DNA of 64,000 bases from RHKX01 sp046330415 (lineage in GTDB: Bacteria; Actinomycetota; Thermoleophilia; Solirubrobacterales; 70-9), in assembly GCA_046330415.1 (NCBI GenBank), contig JAXLSW010000018.1:67223-131222 (forward strand), given 5' to 3'. This document shows positions 36,890-45,572 of this stretch, piece by piece. The translations under genes and the position numbers were made by a program. Position 1 is the stretch's first letter. Each line of letters begins with the position of its first letter. The notes beneath the pieces are model-generated. The model worked only from the letters and a program-made list of their open reading frames with translations, did not search any database and was not told where the DNA came from.

Positions 36890-37771
36890 CTACTCGGCCG
36901 GGCTCGCAAGCAGGTCGAGGATCACGCCCTCGCGCAGGCCGCCCTTGCCGATCTGCAGGGGCTGCCCGAGCAGCTGGGAGAGCTGCTCGAGGATCAGCAC
37001 GCCGGAGGCGAGCACCTCGACGCGGCGGGCGTCGAGCTCGAAGCGCTTGGCGACCTCGGCCGCGGGGTCGCTGGTGAGGACGCGGACGCCGCGCTCCAAG
37101 GTCTCGTACTCGAGGACGGCGCCGACGAGGCGCCGTAGGGAGGTGGCGCTGCCGCCCACAGCCACAGCCTGCTCGGGCTGACTCAGCTCGACACCCTCGA
37201 AGCGGTCGGCGATCTCGTCGCGGAGCCGGCGGATCTCCACCGGACCAGGGGGGTCGCTCTTGAGGAACTCCTCGGCCAGTGCTCCCGACCCGACCCTGAA
37301 GGAACGCACCTCGCGGACACCGCCCGCGAGCGTGCCGAGAACGACCTCGGAGGATCCACCGCCGACGTCGACGACGGCGATCTCGCCCTCGACCGGATGG
37401 CCGAGCGCCTTGGTGGCACCGATGAACGCGAGTCGGCCCTCCTCCTCCTCGGAGAGGATCTCGGCGGGGAATCCGGCGGCGGCGCTGATCGCCTCAGCGA
37501 CCTCCTCGCCGTTGGGTGCCTCGCGGATCGCCGCTGTGGCGACGATGCGGACGGCCTCCGCCCCGACCTCGTGCGCGAGCCTGACCTGCGTGGCGACGAC
37601 GTCGCAGACCTCCTCGACCTTCTCCTCGGTGATCGCGCCGTTCTTGCCCAGACCCTTGTTGATGCGCGTGTAGGCGCGCTGCTCCATGACCTTGCGCAGC
37701 TGCCCGTCCTCGGGTTCGGCGACGAGCACCCTCGTGGTATTGGAGCCGATGTCGATCGCCGCGCAGAGCAT
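36890..37771 (-). CDS. ppx: Exopolyphosphatase (Ppx/GppA family)
   Basis: 293 residues from the ATG at 37771, the usual size of actinobacterial Ppx proteins. ASKHA-fold motifs are AAIDIGSNTTRVLVAE, SEEEEGRLAFIGA, AVVDVGGGSSEVVLG and VGGSATSLRRL. It removes phosphate from polyphosphate ends or converts pppGpp to ppGpp. The frame is open to 38020 but the fold starts at the chosen ATG. A PHO box on its coding strand lies 126 bases upstream. Confidence 0.9.
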   Translation of the reverse strand: MLCAAIDIGSNTTRVLVAEPEDGQLRKVMEQRAYTRINKGLGKNGAITEEKVEEVCDVVATQVRLAHEVGAEAVRIVATAAIREAPNGEEVAEAISAAAGFPAEILSEEEEGRLAFIGATKALGHPVEGEIAVVDVGGGSSEVVLGTLAGGVREVRSFRVGSGALAEEFLKSDPPGPVEIRRLRDEIADRFEGVELSQPEQAVAVGGSATSLRRLVGAVLEYETLERGVRVLTSDPAAEVAKRFELDARRVEVLASGVLILEQLSQLLGQPLQIGKGGLREGVILDLLASPAE

Positions 37772-37896
37772 CTCCCGCAGGCCGATCTTGTCAGAGGACC
37801 GGGAGTCGGGTCGGCGCTGGGAGCGACGAGTCGGGCGCTGGCGTAGGGCTACTGCTGCCACGTCGATTCGATCTTGCTGCAGGCAGCGGCGGAAGC

Positions 37897-37914
37897 CGTC
37901 AACAAGATGTGAAG
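37897..37914 (-). promoter_or_regulatory. PHO box upstream of ppx
   Basis: Read on the minus strand: CTTCACA-TCTT-GTTGACG, two 7-base units 11 bases apart, matching the actinobacterial GTTCACC direct-repeat consensus with some changes. Confidence 0.5.
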
Positions 37915-37945
37915 ATCGGCGACTAATTCTCGCTCCTAGCAGGTA

Positions 37946-37963
37946 GTTCACGACATCTTCACC
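37946..37963 (+). promoter_or_regulatory. PHO box upstream of the sugar-isomerase-like gene
   Basis: GTTCACG-ACAT-CTTCACC, two 7-base units 11 bases apart, ending 32 bases before the ATG at 37996. With the box at 37897 on the other strand, one regulator could control both divergent genes. Confidence 0.6.
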
Positions 37964-37995
37964 GCGGGCCCTCGGCCTTCGTCGAAGTTCGGGCC

Positions 37996-38892
37996 ATGGA
38001 CATCGATACGCCGCTGCCATCGCGCTTCGGGCTCTCCGTCCCGACCGAGTGGTGGCCCGCCCGCCCGCTGATGAAGGAGATCGAGGCCGCAGGATTCGGC
38101 TGGGTGCAGCTTCCGGCGCCCCCGGAGAGCGTGCTCCTCGACACGCGAAGCTGCGTCCGCCACGCCCGCGGAGCCGGTGAGTCGGTCGCTGCGGCCGGGC
38201 TCCGCTCGGTGCTGCACGCGCCCGCCGAGCTGATCGCCGGGCGGCCTGAATCCGACCGCGCCGTCGAGGGAGCGATCGCGTACGCGGCCGAGTGCGGCGC
38301 GGCCGCGGTCGTCCTGCACGCCCGCGCGTACTGCGACGGACCGGGCGCCGGCGACCGCGCGCTCGCGGAGACGCGCTCGCTGGCTCAGCTCGCCGTCACG
38401 GCCGAGCGGCTCGGCGTCACGCTCGCGCTCGAGAACCTCGCTCCGGTCTTCCCCGGCCCGGAGACGATCTCGGCGAACCCCCTGGCGCTGCGCGCCCTCG
38501 CCCGGCGCATCTCCTCCCCGGCGGTCGGGCTCTGCCTCGACGTCGGACACGCCAACGTCGTCGCCGGGCTGCGGCGAACGTCGCTGACGCGCATGGTCGA
38601 GCCCGTCCTGGACATGGTCGCCCTCCTCCACGTGCACGACAACCTAGGCGCCCGCTGGATCCGCGACGAGCGCCCCGAGCTCGACCCGGTGCGCCTCGAC
38701 CTCCACCTCCCCCCGGGACGCGGCTCGATTCAGTGGGAGACGGTGGCGCCGTCGCTGCTGGAGACCGGCGCCCCGATGATCTGGGAGATCCACCCGCCCC
38801 GGCCGGCCCCCGCCGAGCTCATGGACGCGGCCCTGGCCGCGATGGACGCGGCCCCGACCCCCACCCGCCTGCCCGCGGACACCGCGGCCTGA
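37996..38892 (+). CDS. Sugar phosphate isomerase/epimerase-like TIM barrel
   Basis: 298 residues of the xylose-isomerase-like AP endonuclease 2 superfamily. LMKEIEAAGFGWVQLP, ALENLAP, GLCLDVGHANVVAG, LLHVHDN and MIWEIHPP supply the metal-binding Glu/His/Asp. The substrate is unknown. The divergent ppx gene and the PHO box just upstream suggest expression when phosphate is scarce. A repeat-rich convergent gap follows. Confidence 0.75.
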   Translation: MDIDTPLPSRFGLSVPTEWWPARPLMKEIEAAGFGWVQLPAPPESVLLDTRSCVRHARGAGESVAAAGLRSVLHAPAELIAGRPESDRAVEGAIAYAAECGAAAVVLHARAYCDGPGAGDRALAETRSLAQLAVTAERLGVTLALENLAPVFPGPETISANPLALRALARRISSPAVGLCLDVGHANVVAGLRRTSLTRMVEPVLDMVALLHVHDNLGARWIRDERPELDPVRLDLHLPPGRGSIQWETVAPSLLETGAPMIWEIHPPRPAPAELMDAALAAMDAAPTPTRLPADTAA

Positions 38893-38900
38893 CCCCCACC

Positions 38901-39040
38901 GAGCGAAGCGCGGGACCAAAGGGCGGTGGCGGGGGACCCACCCGGCCACCCTCCCGAGCGAAGCAGCGGAGCCAAAGGGCGGTGGCGGGGGACCCACCCG
39001 GCCGCCCTCCCGAGCGAAGCGGGCGCTAAGGCCGGGAGGG
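38901..39040. repeat. Tandem GC-rich units with a hairpin, copy of the family at 3.0 kb
   Basis: Two 55-base units begin GAGCGAAGC at 38901 and 38956, both containing AAAGGGCGGTGGCGGGGGAC. A third partial unit begins at 39012 and contains GGCGCTAAGGCCGG as at 3.0 kb. CCCTCCCG (39005-39012) pairs with CGGGAGGG (39033-39040). It fills the 170-base gap between convergent genes. Confidence 0.7.
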
Positions 39041-39062
39041 TCCCCGCCGCCGCCCGCCGTGC

Positions 39063-39740
39063 CTACGTGTGCTTGACGACGATGCTCTCGATCGAGTTGC
39101 TCGCCGAGCGGCAGGAGTCGATCGCCTCCTCGAGCGCCGCGTAGATGTCCTTCCAGCGCAAGACGAACATCGGGTCGATCGCGTTGTCGAAGAGCGCTGC
39201 GAGGGCACCCCGGTAGATCTGATCGCCCTCCTGCTCGAGCTTGCGGATCCCTGAGAGGTGCTCCTCGATGCCCTCGAGCCGCTCGAGGTCGTCGAGCGCG
39301 GCCGAGAGCTCGCGGCCGCAGTCACGAAGGACGCCGGCAAGCTGCTGGGCCTGCTCCATCGGCGCTTCGACGTGCTTCGTCGCGAGCTGCTCGGAGGCCT
39401 CCTCGATGTCGTCGACGACATCGTCGATGGCTCCCGCGAGCATGTGGATGTCCTCGCGGTCGAACGGGGTCATCTTGCTCACCCGCAGTCGGTTGACGAT
39501 CTTGTGGGTGACCCGATCGCCCTCCTCCTCGCAGTCGCTGATCTCCCGGCGCAGGCCGCGGTCCTCGGGCCAGGTGCGCATCAGGGCGTCCATGTGAGCG
39601 GCGGCGTCGCGCGCGTTACGCCCGGCAACACGCAGCAGCTCGAAGATCTCGGCCTGCGGCGGCTTCGCCCCGAACGCCTCCCAGCGCCGCCTCGCGGAGC
39701 GCAGATTGCGGCCGTAGAGCTGCTCCTCCGCGGCTGACAC
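39063..39740 (-). CDS. DUF47/PhoU-like protein
   Basis: 225 residues, all helical. Acidic motifs ISDCEEEGDRVTHKIVNRL, DREDIHMLAGAIDDVVDDIEEA and IRKLEQEGDQIYR match DUF47, a PhoU relative. These often accompany Pit-type phosphate transporters, yet no pit gene is in view. Here it follows phoU by 10 bases at the end of the pst operon. It probably binds metal and modulates phosphate uptake. Confidence 0.85.
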   Translation of the reverse strand: MSAAEEQLYGRNLRSARRRWEAFGAKPPQAEIFELLRVAGRNARDAAAHMDALMRTWPEDRGLRREISDCEEEGDRVTHKIVNRLRVSKMTPFDREDIHMLAGAIDDVVDDIEEASEQLATKHVEAPMEQAQQLAGVLRDCGRELSAALDDLERLEGIEEHLSGIRKLEQEGDQIYRGALAALFDNAIDPMFVLRWKDIYAALEEAIDSCRSASNSIESIVVKHT

Positions 39741-39750
39741 CTGACGGTCC

Positions 39751-40446
39751 CTAGCTGCGGACCGGCTGCTCGGGGTGGGAGGCGTCCTCGAACTCCCGGA
39801 AGAGCCCGGTGACGACGAACGCCGTCTGCTCGCCGATGTCGACGGCGTTGTCTCCCATCCGCTCGATCGCCCGGGCGATCAGCAGCATGCCGGTTGCCCA
39901 CTCGCGCACGTCCTCGGTGTCGCCGATCTCGATCGCGAGCCGGAAGCACTGGCGGTTCAGGTTGTCGACGATGTCGTCGCCGCGGACGAGGTCCTGCGCG
40001 AGCTCGACGTCGCGGCCGGCGAACGCCTGCTTCGCCTGGCTCAGCATCGCGAGGACCTGCTTGCCCATCGTGATCACGTCGCGCAGCATGCGATCGTCGA
40101 CGGGCGGCTCGTGGCCTGAGAGCGGCACGAGCTTGGCGATGTTCACGCACTGATCGCCCATCCGTTCGATCGACTTGATCAGGTGCAGCAGCGCCGAGAT
40201 CAGCCGCAGGTCCGTTGCGACCGGCGCCTGGGTCGCGAGCAGCGTCAGGATCGACTGGTGCACCTCGAGGTAGCGGCCGTCGATCCGGTCATCGTCGGCG
40301 ATCACCATCTCGGCGAGCTCCATGTCACGGTGCTGGACGACCTCGAGCGCCCGGCCGAGCGTCTCGGCCACGAGGTCGAGCCCACCCAGCGTCCGCTCCT
40401 CGAGCGTCCGCAGCTCCTCCGCGTACTTGTGCCTGGTCTCTGGCAT
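39751..40446 (-). CDS. phoU: Phosphate transport regulator PhoU
   Basis: 231 residues from the ATG at 40446. It has two PhoU three-helix bundles with the repeated motif: LLHLIKSIERMGDQCVNIA and LLIARAIERMGDNAVDIGE. PhoU links the Pst transporter to the PhoR/PhoP signal and dampens uptake at high phosphate. It sits 29 bases after pstB. Confidence 0.93.
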   Translation of the reverse strand: MPETRHKYAEELRTLEERTLGGLDLVAETLGRALEVVQHRDMELAEMVIADDDRIDGRYLEVHQSILTLLATQAPVATDLRLISALLHLIKSIERMGDQCVNIAKLVPLSGHEPPVDDRMLRDVITMGKQVLAMLSQAKQAFAGRDVELAQDLVRGDDIVDNLNRQCFRLAIEIGDTEDVREWATGMLLIARAIERMGDNAVDIGEQTAFVVTGLFREFEDASHPEQPVRS

Positions 40447-40475
40447 CTTGCTCGCTTCCCTGTTCCCGTCCGCGG

Positions 40476-41396
40476 TCAGCCGAAGCGGCCGCTGACGTAG
40501 TCCTCGGTCGCCTTCTGCGACGGGTTCGAGAAGATCGTGGTCGTCTCGTCCATCTCCACGAGCCGGCCGGGATCGCCGCTCCGCTCGAGGTTGAAGAAGG
40601 CGGTGTAGTCGCTCGCGCGGCTCGCCTGCTGCATGTTGTGGGTGACGATCACGATCGTGAAGTTCTTCTTCAGATCCTGGATCAGATCCTCGACGGCCAG
40701 GGTCGCGACCGGGTCCAGCGCCGAGCAAGGCTCGTCCATCAGCAGGACCTCGGGCTGGACGGCGGTGGCGCGGGCGATGCAGAGACGCTGCTGCTGACCG
40801 CCGGAGAGGCCGGAGCCGGGCTTGTTGAGCCGGTCCTTGACCTCGTTCCAGAGGTTCGCGCCGCGCAGCGCCCTCTCCACCACCTCGTCGAGCTGGGCCT
40901 TCTTGACCTTCCTCGCGTTCAGCTTCAGGCCCGCGGCCACGTTGTCGTAGATCGACATCGTCGGGAACGGGTTCGGCTGCTGGAAGACCATGCCGACCTG
41001 ACGGCGCACCTCGACCGGATCGATGCCGGGGCCGTAGATGTCGGCGCCGTCGAGGGTCAGGTGGCCCTCGACGCGCGCGCCGGGGGTGAGCTCGTGCATG
41101 CGGTTGATCGAGCGCAGGAAGGTCGTCTTGCCGCAGCCCGAGGAACCGATCAGGGCGGTCACCTTGTTCGGGCGGATGGACATCTCGACGTCCTCGACGG
41201 CCTTGAAGTCGCCGTAGAACAGGCTCAGGCCCGACACCTCGATGGCCTTCGCGCGGCTGTCCGCGGAGGCGGCCGTCCCGGTCTCGCCGACGACGGGCGC
41301 AGCGCCGGCCGTCGCGGGTGCCCTCGGGGCGTCGACGGGGCTATCGATCAGCTCCGGAGTCTCTGTCTCAGTCAAGTCCTCACCGTCCTCTTTCAT
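40476..41396 (-). CDS. pstB: Phosphate ABC transporter ATPase
   Basis: 306 residues. Walker A is GSSGCGKTT, with FQQPNPFP, GLSGGQQQRLCIARA and LLMDEPCSALDPVA. The first ~50 residues are an acidic Ala/Pro-rich extension not found in most PstB (about 250-260 residues). The ATG at 41396 is preceded by weak AG-rich sequence; a later start in the extension cannot be excluded. Confidence 0.93.
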   Translation of the reverse strand: MKEDGEDLTETETPELIDSPVDAPRAPATAGAAPVVGETGTAASADSRAKAIEVSGLSLFYGDFKAVEDVEMSIRPNKVTALIGSSGCGKTTFLRSINRMHELTPGARVEGHLTLDGADIYGPGIDPVEVRRQVGMVFQQPNPFPTMSIYDNVAAGLKLNARKVKKAQLDEVVERALRGANLWNEVKDRLNKPGSGLSGGQQQRLCIARATAVQPEVLLMDEPCSALDPVATLAVEDLIQDLKKNFTIVIVTHNMQQASRASDYTAFFNLERSGDPGRLVEMDETTTIFSNPSQKATEDYVSGRFG

Positions 41397-41411
41397 TTCG
41401 AAGCTTGCAAG

Positions 41412-42500
41412 TCAGCGGATCTCGGTTCCGAACCGCCGATAGAAGAGCCGCGCGATCAGGTTCAGCAGAAGGACGATCACGATCAGGGTCAGCGCGGCCG
41501 CCCAGGCGCGGTCGTAGGAGGCGTCCTGCGGGATCCCCGGCGTCTTGTACTCGAAGTAGGCGTAGACCGGGAGGGTCTCCATGCGGCCGCTGAAGGGGTT
41601 CAGGTTGGTCGAGTCGATGACCCCGGCGGTGACCAGCAGCGGCGCCGTCTCGCCGATGATCCGGGCGACGGCGAGCATGACGCCGGTGATCATCCCGGCG
41701 AGCGCCGTCGGCAGCACGACCTTGACGATCGTCCTCCACTTCGGCGTCCCGAGCGCGTAGGAGGCCTCGCGCAGGTGGTCGGGGACGATCTTCAGCATCT
41801 CCTCCGCCGAGCGGATCACGATCGGGATCATCAGGACCGAGAGCGCCACCGAGCCCATCACGCCAAGGCGGATGCCGGGGCCGAAGATCAGCGCGAAGAG
41901 CGCGTAGGCGAAGAGGCCGGCGACGATCGAAGGGATGCCGGTCATGACGTCGACGAAGAAGGTCAGATAGCGGGCCAACCGCTTGCCCTTGCCGTACTCG
42001 ACGAGGTAGATCGCGGCCATGATCCCGATCGGCACCGAGATCGCCGCGGCGACGCCGGTGATGACCAGCGTCCCCCAGATCGCGTGCGTCGCGCCGCCGC
42101 CCTCGCCGACCACGTTGCGGGCCGACTCGGTGAAGAACGTCGTGTCGAAGCGGGCCATGCCGCGGTCGACGACCGTCCACAGCAGCGAGGCGAGCGGCAG
42201 CACCGCGAGCACGAAAGCCGACGCGATCGTCACGGTGACGAGCCGGTCCTTGGCCTGGCGGGCGCTCTCGACGACGCGCGAGACGGCGTAGATCGAGATG
42301 CTCGAGACGACCGCGGTGCCGATCACGAGCCTGACGATGCTGACCTGTCCGAGCAGGGTCAGGATCAGGAAGGTGAGGGCCAGCGAAGCGCCGGCGAGCG
42401 CGTAGGGGGCCCAATCCGGGAGCCGGCCACGGCCGATGCCCGCCTCCCCCCCGAAGACGTCGCGGGAATCGAATCCGACGGGTGCGGTGGTGCCCGACAT
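41412..42500 (-). CDS. pstA: Phosphate ABC transporter permease PstA
   Basis: 362 residues. A longer N-terminal membrane region (three helices before residue 110) is followed by the core with VEYGKGKRLARYLTFFVDVMTGIPSIVAGLFAYALF and the EAA loop LREASYALGTPKWRTIVKVVLPTALAG. Its ATG overlaps the pstC stop by one base. Confidence 0.92.
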   Translation of the reverse strand: MSGTTAPVGFDSRDVFGGEAGIGRGRLPDWAPYALAGASLALTFLILTLLGQVSIVRLVIGTAVVSSISIYAVSRVVESARQAKDRLVTVTIASAFVLAVLPLASLLWTVVDRGMARFDTTFFTESARNVVGEGGGATHAIWGTLVITGVAAAISVPIGIMAAIYLVEYGKGKRLARYLTFFVDVMTGIPSIVAGLFAYALFALIFGPGIRLGVMGSVALSVLMIPIVIRSAEEMLKIVPDHLREASYALGTPKWRTIVKVVLPTALAGMITGVMLAVARIIGETAPLLVTAGVIDSTNLNPFSGRMETLPVYAYFEYKTPGIPQDASYDRAWAAALTLIVIVLLLNLIARLFYRRFGTEIR

Positions 42501-43462
42501 CAGGCCCTCTTCTTCCCCTCGGCCGCGTGGCGCTCGGAGCGCGAGATGATCGCGCGAGCGCCCATGTTGACCAAGAGGGTGATCGCGAAGAGGACGAGCC
42601 CCGAGAGGATCAGCTCGTTGACCTCGATGCCCGAGGACTCGGGGAACTTGCTCGCGATGTTGGAGGCGATCGTCGGCGGGTTGCCGGAGCCGATCAGGTT
42701 GAAGGTGACCCCGCCCGAGCCCGAGAGGATGATCACGACGGCCATCGTCTCGCCGAGGGCGCGACCGAGGCCGAGCATCGAGCCGCTGATCACGGCCGAG
42801 CGGCCGAAGGGAAGGACCGTCATCTTGATCATCTCCCAGCGCGTGGCGCCCAGCGCGAGGGCGCCCTCCTGCTGCTTCCTCGGCGCCTGCGAGAAGACCT
42901 CACGGGCGACCGCGGAGATGATCGGCAGGATCATCACCGCCAGGACGATCCCGACGACGAACATGGTCCGGCCCGTCACCGACGCCGGACCCTCGAAGAA
43001 GGGGAGGAACCCGAGGTTGTCCTCGAGCCACTTCATGACCCCGACCGCGGCGGGGCCGAGGACGAAGATGCCCCAGAGCCCGTAGACGATGCTGGGGATG
43101 GCCGCCAGCAGGTCGACGATGTAGCCGAGCGGCTGGGCGAGCCGGCGCGGCGCGATGTGGCTGATGAAGAGCGCCACCGCGACCGCGAGCGGGACCGCGA
43201 TGATCACCGCCAGGGTGGCGGCGAGCACCGTCCCGAAGGCCAGCGGCGCGATGTAGGCGACGACGCTCTTGCCCTCGGCGAGCTCGGACGTGCTCGCCGA
43301 AAGCGCCGGCACCGCCTGAATCAGGAGGAAGATCGCGACCCCGGCCAGGACGGTCAGGATCGCGATCCCCGAGGCGATCGCGGCGCCCGAGAAGAGGCGA
43401 TCTCCGAGGCGGCGTTCGCCGCCTCGGAGACCCCATACGCTCGGTCCGGTCGCTGCTTCCAT
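42500..43462 (-). CDS. pstC: Phosphate ABC transporter permease PstC
   Basis: 320 residues with six hydrophobic segments. LGYIVDLLAAIPSIVYGLWGIFVL is the PstC signature, and the EAA loop reads GALALGATRWEMIKMTVLPFG. It follows pstS by 19 bases. Confidence 0.92.
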   Translation of the reverse strand: MEAATGPSVWGLRGGERRLGDRLFSGAAIASGIAILTVLAGVAIFLLIQAVPALSASTSELAEGKSVVAYIAPLAFGTVLAATLAVIIAVPLAVAVALFISHIAPRRLAQPLGYIVDLLAAIPSIVYGLWGIFVLGPAAVGVMKWLEDNLGFLPFFEGPASVTGRTMFVVGIVLAVMILPIISAVAREVFSQAPRKQQEGALALGATRWEMIKMTVLPFGRSAVISGSMLGLGRALGETMAVVIILSGSGGVTFNLIGSGNPPTIASNIASKFPESSGIEVNELILSGLVLFAITLLVNMGARAIISRSERHAAEGKKRA

Positions 43463-43481
43463 GCCTCGGGACCTCCGCTAC

Positions 43482-44570
43482 CTAGGAGCCGATCGCGTCG
43501 ACCGCCGGCTGGATCTGCTTCTGCAGGTCCGAGGAGATCGGCGCCGAGCCGGCGTTGTCGGCGGCGGCCTGCTGGCCGTCGGAGCTGATCACGTAGCCGA
43601 GGTAGCCCTTGACGATGTCGGCGGTGGCCGAGTCGTCGTAGGCGGTGCACGCGGCGGCGGACGAGATCAGGATCAGCGGGTACTGCGACGGATCCGTCGT
43701 AGTCCGGTCGATCTCGAACGAGAACACGTAGTCACCGTCCTTGACCTCCTTGGCCGCGTCGGCGGCAGCCGTCGCGCCGTCGGCGGACGGAGCGACGTAC
43801 TCGTCGCCGACCTTGACCGAGGCGATGCCAAGATCGCCGGCCTGGCTCTCGTCGGCGTAGCCGATCGTGCCCTCACCGGCGCCGACGGCCTCGACGACAC
43901 CGGAGGTGCCCTCAGCGGCCTCGCCGCCGTCCACCGGCCACGCGTCGTCGGGCTCGTACGTCCACACGTCCGGAGCCGTCTGCGACAGGTAGTCGGTGAA
44001 GTTCGCCGTCGTGCCCGAGTCGTCGGAGCGGTTCACCGGCGTGATGTCGGTGTCCGGCAGGTCGGCGTCGGGGTTGTCCGCGGCGATGGCCGGGTCGTTC
44101 CACTTGGTGATCTCCTGAGCGAAGATCCCCGCGAGCGTGTCGGGGGAGAGCTGCAGGTTCTCGACCTCGGGGAGGTTGTAGACCACCGCGATCGGCGAGA
44201 TGTAGACGGGGATCTGGATGAACTCGCCCCCGGCCTTCTTGCAGCGATCCTCCGCTCCGGTCAGCTCGTCGTCGGCGAACGGGGAGTCGGTGCCGGCGTA
44301 GTCGGTCTTGCCACCGGCGATGAACGCCTCGCGGCCGCCGCCCGACCCAACCGGGTCGTAGGCGATGCTGACGCCCGAGTTGTCCGTCTGGAAGCCGGCG
44401 ATCCAGGCCTGCTGGGCGGCGTCCTGGGAGCTCGCGCCCGCGCCGGCGATGTCGCCGGAGAGGTCGCTGCCGCTGCTGGTGCTGTCGCTGTCGTCGCTGC
44501 CGCAGGCGGCCACGCCGAACGCGAGAAGCACCGTCGAGGCGCCAATTGCGAAGAACTTACGTGAGTTCAC
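43482..44570 (-). CDS. pstS: Phosphate-binding lipoprotein PstS
   Basis: 362 residues from a GTG preceded by AAGGAG. Signal peptide with lipobox FGVAACGSDD. GAGASSQDAAQQAWIAGF and VGSGGGREAF are the phosphate-loop regions of PstS, and PVNRSDDSGTTANFTDYL adds further ligands. It captures phosphate for PstABC. A PHO box lies 133-150 bases upstream. Confidence 0.94.
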   Translation of the reverse strand: MNSRKFFAIGASTVLLAFGVAACGSDDSDSTSSGSDLSGDIAGAGASSQDAAQQAWIAGFQTDNSGVSIAYDPVGSGGGREAFIAGGKTDYAGTDSPFADDELTGAEDRCKKAGGEFIQIPVYISPIAVVYNLPEVENLQLSPDTLAGIFAQEITKWNDPAIAADNPDADLPDTDITPVNRSDDSGTTANFTDYLSQTAPDVWTYEPDDAWPVDGGEAAEGTSGVVEAVGAGEGTIGYADESQAGDLGIASVKVGDEYVAPSADGATAAADAAKEVKDGDYVFSFEIDRTTTDPSQYPLILISSAAACTAYDDSATADIVKGYLGYVISSDGQQAAADNAGSAPISSDLQKQIQPAVDAIGS

Positions 44571-44702
44571 GTCACTCCTTGTCTGTCTGGGAATGGATGC
44601 CGAGAGGGCGGGCGAGCAGGGGCTCGCAGGGCCCGCGTTGTGTCGGCGCAGAGGAATGTCCCAGCCGGTTCAGGAGGGCTTGTTACTCGCGTGTGCCCGA
44701 CC

Positions 44703-44720
44703 TGTGAAGAAGCTGTGAAC
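44703..44720 (-). promoter_or_regulatory. PHO box upstream of pstS
   Basis: On the minus strand GTTCACA-GCTT-CTTCACA, two units exactly 11 bases apart and close to consensus. It is the best PHO box in the window and points toward pstS. Confidence 0.75.
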
Positions 44721-44768
44721 GAGTCGCGGCTGCTCCAGGGGACCTGGACAGGCGGCCCGGGCGCGTAG

Positions 44769-45572
44769 CTACGCGGTTGCGGCGGAGGCCTCGGGTTCAG
44801 CCGACCGCTCTTCGGCGGCGGTCCCGAGGTCGTCGGCGCTGGGGAGATCTGCGACTCCGTCCACCGGCTCCGGCTGGAAGCGGTAGCCGATGCCGAAGTG
44901 CGTGTGGATGTAGTTCCAGCTCGGCGAGAGCTTCTGGATCTTGGAGCGGAGCTTGCGGACGAAGACGTCGACCGAACGGTCGCCGTGCGCCATCTCGTAA
45001 CCCCAGACGCGCCTATATATCTCTCCGCGCTCGATCACCGAGCCGGCGGACTCCGAGAGGGTCTTGACGAGCTCGAACTCACGGCGGGTCAGGTCGAGGC
45101 TGGTGCCGCCGACGAAGGCCTGGAACTGGTCGGGGCGGATCTCGAGTTCGCCGACGACCGTCGGGCCCTTCTCGGTCTCGCCGCTGGCGCGGCGGCGGCG
45201 GCGGACCACGGCCTCGATCCGGGCCATCACCTCCTCGGGATGACAGGGCTTGGCGATCCAGTCGTCGGCCCCGAGCCGCAGCCCGCGGACCCGCTGGGCG
45301 ACCGTCGAGTCGGTGGTGCAGACGATCACGCCGAGGCCGGGCATCATCCCGCAGACGCGCTCGAGGAACGGCCAGGCGTCCTCGGCGGGGAGGACCGTCA
45401 GGTCGACGAGCAACGCGTTGATCTTCATCGCGACGAGCTCCTCCGCGGGCACGGCGCCGCCGAGCGCGCGGTGCTGCCAGCCGGCGGCGTCGAGGCGCTT
45501 ACCGAGGACGGTGAGGAAAGCGCTGTCGCGATCGATGATCGCGACCCGGAGTATCGAGCTTGGAGCGCTCAT
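44769..45572 (-). CDS. PhoP/PhoB-like winged-helix response regulator, no kinase beside it
   Basis: 267 residues. The receiver domain has acidic residues in IIDRDSAF, the acceptor aspartate in ALLVDLTVLP and lysine in IAKPCHPEE. The output domain is a winged helix with LTRREFELVKTLSESAGSVIERGEIYRRVWG and VDVFVRKLRSKI. A disordered Ala/Glu tail follows. It sits just upstream of pstS in the same direction. I expect it to bind the PHO boxes, but no histidine kinase is adjacent and it may be a different regulator. Confidence 0.82.
   Translation of the reverse strand: MSAPSSILRVAIIDRDSAFLTVLGKRLDAAGWQHRALGGAVPAEELVAMKINALLVDLTVLPAEDAWPFLERVCGMMPGLGVIVCTTDSTVAQRVRGLRLGADDWIAKPCHPEEVMARIEAVVRRRRRASGETEKGPTVVGELEIRPDQFQAFVGGTSLDLTRREFELVKTLSESAGSVIERGEIYRRVWGYEMAHGDRSVDVFVRKLRSKIQKLSPSWNYIHTHFGIGYRFQPEPVDGVADLPSADDLGTAAEERSAEPEASAATA

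Noticed and set aside
37772..38020. Longer ppx start at 38020
   Set aside because: The added 83 residues are basic low-complexity sequence, overlap the divergent sugar-isomerase gene and its PHO box, and the conserved fold begins at AAIDIGSN.
40215..43085. 956-codon plus-strand ORF
   Set aside because: Antisense to the pstB-pstA-pstC genes, which have clear conserved motifs. The translation is repetitive R/D/E/H.
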